Assembly (NCBI GenBank): GCA_027579435.1
Contig: JANBPK010001239.1
Location: 1-50,626 of the forward strand
DNA length: 50,626 nt
Direction of reading: 5' to 3'
DNA from: Candolleomyces eurysporus
Lineage: Eukaryota > Basidiomycota > Agaricomycetes > Agaricales > Psathyrellaceae
Of the stretch, positions 43,994-50,626 are shown in pieces. Both the position numbers and the translations under genes were made by a program. The first letter of the stretch is position 1, and every line of letters starts with the position of its first letter. A model generated the notes under the pieces. The model made no database searches, had not been told where the DNA came from, and saw nothing but the letters and a program-made list of their open reading frames with translations.

Positions 43994-44739
43994 ATGTCCT
44001 CTACTACCAGCACCACCGGTACCACCTACACCATCAAGGAGCTTGTCCGTGCCCTCGAGAACTCAGGTGTCGTCCTCAAGGCTCCAACCTCCCTTGGTGC
44101 ATATGACTCTAACCCATTTCCACTCGATACACAGCTGACATTCCCTACAGCAGGCAGTGCTACCTCTGCTGTCCAGGGTGTCCGCCAAGCCCTGGCAACT
44201 GAGGACTGGCGTGTCCTGCACTCTGGAACCTCCGACTACCTTGTTGCCGGCCCTACCTCCAGCCTCACTCCTGAGGCCGTCACGAAGGCCCTGGTTGACT
44301 TACAGGCCGAGCGTCTGGCTGGTAGGTCTTTTTGCAACAATACATAGGTGCTTTCCATTTGCTAAATGTTTCTTCACTGAGAACCGACCCTGGAGGCTGA
44401 GACCAGAGGCCGCTTCCAGGGCGGTTTCACCTGTTACCATTGCCATAAGTTCAACGTGCTTCGCTCCGGCAGCGAGGTCCACTCTAGCCAGCGTTGGTTC
44501 TGCATCACTGTTGGTCTCGAGACTGGTGTCTTCCAGGGCGTGTGAGTCTCCTGTCCATTCAGCTGTGTCGAGTTTGCCAAGCTGATCCGTGCTACAGCCA
44601 TGTTGTCAACCTGTTGATCCACAGGGTTAGTGGTAGCGCCGCTGCTGGCTATGCCACCAAGGAAGATGCAGAGGCCACTTATGAGGCTGCGGGAGCTGTT
44701 CGCTGTGTTGTGCCCAAGACCTCCGAGACTCGTGTCTAA
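43994..44739 (+). CDS. Protein with RNase H1 N-terminal (viroplasmin-like) domain
   Basis: Three exons, 43,994-44,321, 44,382-44,541 and 44,598-44,739, with GT-AG introns of 60 and 56 bases, agree in phase and give 209 residues. The start MSSTTSTTG follows a TATA-like CTATAAGAG at about 43,910. The N-terminal part has TYTIKELVRALENSGVVLKA and SLTPEAVTKALVDLQAERLA. A FTCYHCHKFN segment gives one C-x2-C pair. Then comes RWFCITVGLETGVFQG, a VVNLLIHRVSGS segment and AAGYATKEDAEATYEAA. That order (aromatic strand, G-x-x-x-G-V-F, V-S-G-S, then an A/E-rich helix) is the pattern of the RNase H1 N-terminal hybrid-binding/caulimovirus viroplasmin domain, which binds RNA-DNA hybrids or double-stranded RNA. 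No RNase H catalytic domain follows. The usual Trp after the F-x-G is missing. It lies 3 kb upstream of a KDZ remnant. Confidence 0.72.
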
Positions 44740-44963
44740 GTGCCTGCCCATGAGAGCCCTTTTGGTCCCTCTTACTCGCTGGACTCTCCCCGCGTATATA
44801 TGGACTATATAGCTTTTGTGTGTGACCCCGTGTATTCCATACGTTGCCTCTCTTGTTTCATGCTGCTGCTGCTCCTGGACTTCTACGCTGCCTGTTACTG
44901 TTACTGTGTTCTGTGTTTCACCTTTGGAAAAATATATAAATAAACTACGTGTTCTGGTGTCCC

Positions 44964-45359
44964 TCACACATTGGTTTGTCCACATTCTCCCAAAAAGTAA
45001 AGGTCACCTTGACCAAGGCGAGAAATAAGCTTTACCAGATCGACGATGGCCTCATACTCTAGAAGCTTGAGATCCGAGACAATTCCGCAGACCTCATTCA
45101 TCATCGACCGCAAGCTATCAAGCTCCTTGCCACACCCTATCATGTTCAGCAACTGGTCGTGACATTTTTTCAGACCATCCCTCAACCCAAGGGAATCATA
45201 GGAGCTGGAGTGTCCTTGAACTATCAAGGCCGCTTCAGGGGGATCGTGACGTGCTACGTCGGCGCATGTGTCCCTCACAAACTGCAATGCACTGCGGCCC
45301 TGGAGGAAGGACGTGAAAGTTTCACAAAGGTCCCGGACCTGGTCACAAATGAGTTGCAA
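44964..45359 (-). CDS. Hypothetical helical protein
   Basis: A 131-codon frame reads MQLICDQVRDLCETFTSFLQ, then LKKCHDQLLNMIGCGKELDS, MNEVCGIVSDLKLLEYEAI and DLVKLISRL, ending GECGQTNV. Regular Leu/Ile spacing suggests helices or a coiled coil. It converges with the viroplasmin-like gene. Upstream codons remain open in another frame, so a further 5' exon is possible. Family unknown. Confidence 0.45.
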   Translation of the reverse strand: MQLICDQVRDLCETFTSFLQGRSALQFVRDTCADVARHDPPEAALIVQGHSSSYDSLGLRDGLKKCHDQLLNMIGCGKELDSLRSMMNEVCGIVSDLKLLEYEAIVDLVKLISRLGQGDLYFLGECGQTNV

Positions 45360-45399
45360 AGGGGATGGCCTTTGAGGTTAAAATGAGCCCTAACACGAA

Positions 45400-46059
45400 T
45401 GCTTGATGTGCTCAAGTATCGTTACCTTGCAATCTTGGTGGTGCCAGGTTCAGGCACAACGCTACATGAGATGAAGATCAGAATATGTCTTTTTCCTCTT
45501 TGAAAAGCTTACCTAGGCACCGCGAGCTTTTTCTTGGCATTTCGAGCCTGTTTACGCCTGAGAGCAATCACCTCTCAGTTCCTGTAGCAATTCCGGACAA
45601 TTATTTAGTTTTGTGAAGCATAAAGCGAATGGAACTGACTTCTCATATGATTTTTTACTTTTTTTTCCGCTTTGCTTCAGCTATCTGCATTGGGGTTAAG
45701 TGAATTTGAGGTCGGGCCATGGCTGAAAGGGAATGAAAGAGAGTGTAAGGGACGAAATCGTCAAAGATTCTTGGGAATTCAATGCAACGGTGTCTTACCA
45801 AAATCATCTCAATGCCTAGAGGACCTTACACCAAGATATAAGAAGTATTTGAAAGGAAAAATTAAACTGTGAATTATGGTGGTTTTTAGGTGTTTTATGG
45901 GGTTCCTCCCTTTGTTTCATGGCGCAATATGTTTTTCGAAAGCTTGAGTATCTGTGCAGGGCGGCTGCTGACAGATCAATCCACTGCTTCTTTTCGAACT
46001 ACATTTAATAGCAGATGCAAGCCCTCACCTCCCTCATCCTTTCTTTCTTTCCTTCCCCC
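45400..46059. other. Intergenic stretch
   Basis: A frame at 45,672-45,872 has mixed basic residues but is unrecognised. Pyrimidine-rich sequence near 46,025-46,058 looks like the leader of the next gene. Confidence 0.35.
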
Positions 46060-47028
46060 ATGGCTTCCACTCACCCTACCTTGAAGGACGCTGAGCTCCC
46101 CCGCATTGGGGATCCTCGATACCGTGTGTGGCCTCGTAACCTATACTCCCTTGAGGTAAGTGACGTCATGGCTTCTCTGCCAATCGTTCTGACCGCTCCC
46201 TGGCTATCATTCAGCTCACCGCACCTGACGAGCTCGAGTCTCGCACCAGTGCGAGTCCCTATGCGCTCACTCAGGGCCAGAAGCGTTTTGCGGCCACCAT
46301 GGCCTTCTTTGTTTCACAGGCCAAGCTCCAGCGATGTGATGGCGAGTTTCTTGGCTCTGTATACACCCGTTTCTTCGGCAGGTGGCCCTCTCCCCGAACC
46401 ACTGATGTACACTGGGTCCAGGCCAAGCGCAAGGAGGTATGTACCTATTGACCTGCCTTCGACAGTCTGCTAACCCCTTACCCATTACATAGTGTTTATG
46501 ACTCGACATGCTGTGGAGTCATCAGGCCTGTCATTTCATTGACCCCCCCCTGTGACTGGGAGGTTTTGTTCACGCTCGACGAGGCTGACTTCAAGGTGAT
46601 TTCGCAAGCCTTGCTCCTCCGAGGCAAGGAGCTGCGAGACAAACTCAAAGCAAGTATCAACAGGGTTCTGGTGTGTGATAATAACATCTCGATGCTCTTC
46701 GACAACTGACAACGTACACCAGGGACTGCGCCGGAGGTTGCTCGAGGAGATGCAGCAAGACGGGCTCATCCCTGGCCCGTCAGGAACGAACACCGACGCC
46801 AGTACGAACACTGAAACCAGTCAGTTGGCCGATGAAGACGAATCAACGGACGTGGACATGTCAGGGTCCAAGACTTCTCGTGCAAGCACCTCGTCCATCG
46901 TCGTTATCTCTGACAAAGAGATGCAGCAAGAGATTAGCGCCAGCATTCGGGACAGGAAGCTGTGCCGCCAGAACGCGATTAACCTCCCCTGCCCTGCGGG
47001 TGGAGATCCTGCCTCCGACAGCAACTAG
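46060..47028 (+). CDS. Four-exon gene of unknown function upstream of KDZ remnant B
   Basis: Exon 1 46,060-46,155 (MASTHPTLKDAELPRIGDPR), exon 2 46,215-46,436 (LTAPDELESRTSASPYALTQ, RFFGRWPSPRTTDVHW), exon 3 about 46,493-46,670 (VYDSTCCGVIRPVISLTPPC, DWEVLFTLDEADFKVISQAL) and exon 4 46,723-47,028 (GLRRRLLEEMQQDGLIPGPS, Ser/Thr/Asp-rich, ending GGDPASDSN). Introns 1 and 3 are in phase. The second junction is one base out of phase with an otherwise excellent frame, and exon 3 contains a run of eight C, so a sequence error or unrecognised splice site is likely. No known domain was recognised. It runs in the same direction as KDZ remnant B, 440 bases upstream. Confidence 0.6.
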
Positions 47029-47467
47029 CGAGATGGCTCGGCATCGATGCCCACTGTATACCCAACTCTTCTCTGTTATCTCTGTCTCTTTTGTTTGTCT
47101 TGTAGTTATGATATCTTGCTTATCTATGATGCCGTACAGCAACTCTATTGTCCTGATATATGTATAGTGCAAACCAAATATACCCTCGCCTTCTTTATCT
47201 TGAACGCCGTTACTCTATAGCTAAGAGATAAGAGCCTTGCTGATAAGACTCCCCTATCGAGTGATGCGAGGCCACTGTGGGAGATCAACTCAGTTGGGCA
47301 GAACACCTGACCGCGTTGATACCTTGTTGACTGCTTCTTCTCCTTGCTGGGTGCCCAACGATAAGCGTCCATGCATAAGTATGTGGTGAGCAGTATCTTA
47401 CCTTTTGCATAGGGATCAGCAACTGACTGTCTTGATTTCCTGTTCTCCCTGTCCTTCCTGCCCCACA

Positions 47468-49342
47468 ATGTCGTTCTCCAAAGGCAAAAGAGGCAAGAGT
47501 GGGAAAGGAGTTGTCTTTCACGACCTTCCTCCCCTGAAGGAAGACCCTGGTGCATCTGGAGGAGGGGACAGGGCTGGCTACCATGAAGTGCACACCTCAT
47601 ACAACGAGAGAGGTAGTGACGTGGAAGCGAGGGCCTCTACTCTATACGTTCCTGAGAAGGTACGTTCCACCTCTGTTCCACCTCTGTTTTTCATACCCCT
47701 CTCTGACTCCCGGTCCAGTGATATCGGAAACAACCGTTCGACACCAGTTAGCAAAGGAAGATGAAGCAAGCATCCTGGCAGGCGATTGGGATATGGTTCA
47801 TGCGGAGGTAACACCAAGTGTGCTTATCCTCCAGGCTCTGGGCTTGGAAGAGGCTATGTGCGTTTTCACTTTTTGTTTCCATTGCGCGTGTAGATGCTCA
47901 TTCTATTTTTATGACTACAGACGCAGACATTTAATCGAAGTTAGGGATTTGGGGCAGCACGCCACCGATCTCCAGCTGAGCGAACTTCTTGAAGAGGCGA
48001 ATTCCCTGCGTCGAAAGTTCAAAAGCTGGGAGAAGCTTCAGGCGGTGCACATGCCAACAGTAACCCCTCACCGCCAGTCCTCAGGAGAAGAAGCGGGAGG
48101 GTCCAGCAAGAACGTCAAGGAGTTGCGGTTGTTCTTGCCTTCAGAGATCATCGGCAAAATTCCGTTTCCCACCCGCCTGGCTCAGCATGAGTTTCAGTAT
48201 CGCTTTGCCCAAGCTCACACCACCCTTCGCGACCTCAAGGAGGAGATTATTGTCTGAACCCATATGATCGACTCGAAGAGAAAGTATTCTCACGGAACTC
48301 GACAGATGACCCGAAGTAATGCGAAGATACAGAACACGAGCCAGAGCATCCGCGACATAGCAAGTAAATATCGCACCATTCGGCAGAAGCTCTTGTCCCT
48401 CTCAAACGTGGTAGGAGACACGTCNATGGGGGGAGACGCTNGGGGGAATTGGACGACCGGGACATCAGGGGCCTAACATCGCAGGAGGCAGTAGGCGAGA
48501 AGGACAGGAGGAGCCACCTGGGAGAAGGTTACCGACATCTCTCTTGGATCTGGATGGTCGTCAAACCGAAACGAGGAAAGATGGATACAGGTATTGGAAA
48601 CCCTTTGACAGGTAGCCGTAGTGGGGAGGATGACACTGGGGAGGCTGATAGTGACGTGGCAAGTGAGATGGACCGTGACAGCGAACCTGATAATGGAGGA
48701 AATGAGGCACAAGAGCAAGAGAGGGTGAGTGCGCGAGCGGGGGGGGAAAGGGAAGAGAGAAGTCCAAAAAGCGTGCGTATTTGTACTAGATTGCTCACAA
48801 ACAATTGAGCTTATGGATATTCTTGACAGGGAAACACTTGCGACAAGATGATCCAGGTAATGTACACCGCTTGAGTGGTTAGTTTTACAATACTGATTCG
48901 CATTGATTGCTTTTATACTCGGTTTTATTTAGCTTTACGAATCGAATTCTGTCGGACGAGGGCTCGGGCGCACAGGTGGCAGGAGGAGTGTGTCCTGCTT
49001 GCTGAGGAGATGAGGCGAGTGGAACGTTTCTGGGCATGGGACGCGAAGCGATGGGAGGAGCGAGTGGATGCATACAGCCCAGGAAAGGTCGCCCCTGCTG
49101 TCCCTCTTGCAGATCGTGATTATCCCGAGTTGATTGAACGGTCACAGGCGGCCGCCGACTTGTTGTGTGCTGGGAAACGAGCCTATGCTCACCGTCAGGC
49201 TTCAATTCGCCGTTCGTTGGCTGAGAAGGCCAAGCAAGCCCATACCCCAATGTACGACCGCCTGGTGACTTTCGGCGAGGGAAACAATGAGCGGGATGGC
49301 AGGATAATGGTCGAGTGTGATAGCCTCTCTTCGGCCGTTTAA
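47468..49342 (+). pseudogene. KDZ transposase, internally deleted (copy B)
   Basis: An apparent N-terminal exon (47,468-47,659: MSFSKGKRGKSGKGVVFHDL, HTSYNERGSDVEARAS) is followed 60 bases later by the C-terminal third: VISETTVRHQLAKEDEASI, HLIEVRDLGQHATDLQ, SKNVKELRLFLPSEI, KYSHGTRQMTRS, SKYRTIRQKLL, DIRGLTSQEA, and a last exon EFCRTRARAHRWQEE, MRRVERFWAWDAKRW to MVECD. The cysteine cluster and catalytic region of KDZ transposases are absent between these parts. Compared with copy A, a TGA at 48,254 replaces an Arg codon and Ns at 48,425 and 48,441 disrupt the frame. The N-terminal assignment is my inference from position and composition. Confidence 0.75.
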
Positions 49343-49705
49343 TGTCTGTATCTTGATTTTTTGTATAATACTGCGACAGTTTGAATGCCGACGTCTGCGA
49401 ATTGAAAACGTCGGTAATGCGAACACCTTTGATGCGACGTTTGCCGCGTGGCCCAAAAAGGGATGAGGGCTATTTTGGGTGCCGTCGTTGCGCCTCCTCT
49501 CCAGGAATGGAAATATGTAGCGGAAGAATAAGTGCCACTGACGTTGACATGACACGGAAGAACACGGCACTGCTGTTTTTGGGTTGTGGACTCATCCATA
49601 GATGCTGGTTACTGTGTCCCAGGGAATTATGGATAATCAGAAACGGGATGAGGCCGGGACTTATGGATAGGAATGGCGTCCAGTGGTGCAGTTTGCATGT
49701 TACGT
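47468..49705 (+). mobile_element. KDZ transposon remnant B
   Basis: The coding remnant is followed by a terminal region at 49,560-49,700 (TTATGGATAAT, ACTTATGGATAGG, GGCGTCCAGTGGTGCA) matching the reverse complement of 17,423-17,560 at remnant A. This locates one end of the element near 49,700. The left end is not established and may lie much further left if the genes at 43-47 kb are passengers. Confidence 0.7.
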
Positions 49706-50626
49706 TGAAGCGTCTGAAAGTTGAGGTGGCTTNAAAAAAAGTTGGGGTGGTTGTGCAGGAAAATTTTGGTCGTCCCAGAAAGTAGTGGTGGTTTCTGTCA
49801 AACTACCACAACTTTTGATGGTGAACACCAATGTTCTTCTTTATCTCTAATCTGATGAGATATTCAGCAAATACACGAGAAGTTGTGGTGGAAATACAAA
49901 AAGTAGTGGTACTTGAATAAATGTTACATTGGAACGCCATAATATTTGAACATCATACCATAACAGAACACACAAAGGTACAGGAACACTCTGGAAGTTG
50001 AAGACAACACAATTGATTTCTGCCCTTCTCACTGACTCCTTATAGAGTCAGCAGACTCTTTGATCTGGAATCCTGGAACCTGGTTGCCCCTGGACAAGGG
50101 CATAGCACCTTCCATCAATTGATGCTCACCATTATGTCCAAATGTACTACCAAGTTCACAACTAGATTTTATCAGTTATGCTATGTATGGTAATTGATGG
50201 TCATCTCACATATTCATTGCAGTGGAAGACCTTGTTGTTGGGACCCTTGAGGAGATATGATCAAAGGCAGTGCCTTCAATTGACTGGTGAGGGGCTAATT
50301 GCAATTGATTGATCATTCAATATAGTCAGGGCAGTTGAGAAACAAATGCCTACAGTCAGAATCCATGATCTGCGATACCCGGCGATACAATATGATGAGA
50401 AGGAGCGAGAAACTCTGGTGAACCGAAGTGATTAGCGCCAGATCCACTCCAAATGGCATAGAGAGCTCACGCAAGAGGACATGATAATCAAAACGGGCAG
50501 AATAGAGTACATGTCTACGGCTTGGATCTCAGCTGCTGGCCTGGAGGAAACGAAGCTAAGAGCTCACCAAGAATTGTGCCTGACTCCAGGATCGCCAAGA
50601 TGAGAGCCGCATACCGGTGCTAGTGA
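49706..50626. other. Window end; no gene recognised
   Basis: An N lies at 49,733 in an A run. GTAGTGGTGGTTTCTGTC and ACTACCACAACTTTTG at 49,783-49,820 are an imperfect inverted pair, and GTTGTGGTGG recurs at 49,878. Beyond 50,000 there is no credible coding sequence. Confidence 0.35.

Noticed and set aside
1..50626. tRNA and rRNA genes
   Set aside because: No cloverleaf with A/B boxes or ribosomal core sequence was noticed on either strand by eye; a covariance-model scan would be decisive.

Overview
The window looks like a transposon-rich stretch of nuclear DNA from a mushroom-forming basidiomycete (Agaricomycetes). The reasons are short GT-AG introns of about 45-100 bases, a secreted DUF1996 gene with ten small exons, a TPR-CHAT gene of the kind expanded in Agaricomycetes, and several KDZ-family transposase genes with their cysteine clusters. 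Fifteen isolated N characters, most beside homopolymers, suggest flow-type sequencing, so some frameshifts may be assembly errors. All similarity statements come from reading the sequence; no search was run. Layout: (1) 1-4.0 kb, 8.3-11.5 kb and 13.9-15.5 kb hold several degenerate copies of gene-like repeat blocks (here X, S, T and R) of unknown product. (2) 5,010-7,095 is the best ordinary host gene, a secreted DUF1996 protein that appears to need a 5-base micro-exon. (3) 21.3-25.9 kb carries a full-length but nonsense-interrupted TPR-CHAT protease-like gene. 11.4-12.65 kb carries a second copy of the same locus that keeps promoter, first exon, two TPR units and the last ~85 codons but has lost everything between. 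(4) 26,730-29,314 is a complete pogo-like DNA transposon with matching termini and TA duplications; its empty site survives in a paralogous repeat near 20,438. A truncated inverted copy lies at 16,804-17,422. (5) 21,376-21,593 is a 218-bp MITE with TA duplications and two empty paralogous sites. (6) 17.4-19.66 kb and 47.47-49.7 kb are two KDZ transposon remnants in opposite orientation, both retaining mainly the C-terminal third. (7) 31,654-42,255 is the most striking structure: a 10.6-kb block bounded by long inverted arrays of GGAAG/CTTCC monomers, with a nearly complete KDZ transposase gene (CxC5/CxC6-like cysteine clusters, then YDFAC, FHxxGHxxC and GECGN motifs) and a convergent acidic-protein gene in its centre. 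(8) 43-47 kb has four probable genes of unknown role just upstream of the second KDZ remnant. One of them encodes a protein with an RNase H1 N-terminal (viroplasmin-like) domain, and together they may be passengers of that element. Apart from the DUF1996 gene and perhaps the 43-47 kb genes, the window reads as layered mobile DNA, in which duplicated loci act as internal controls showing insertions and deletions.
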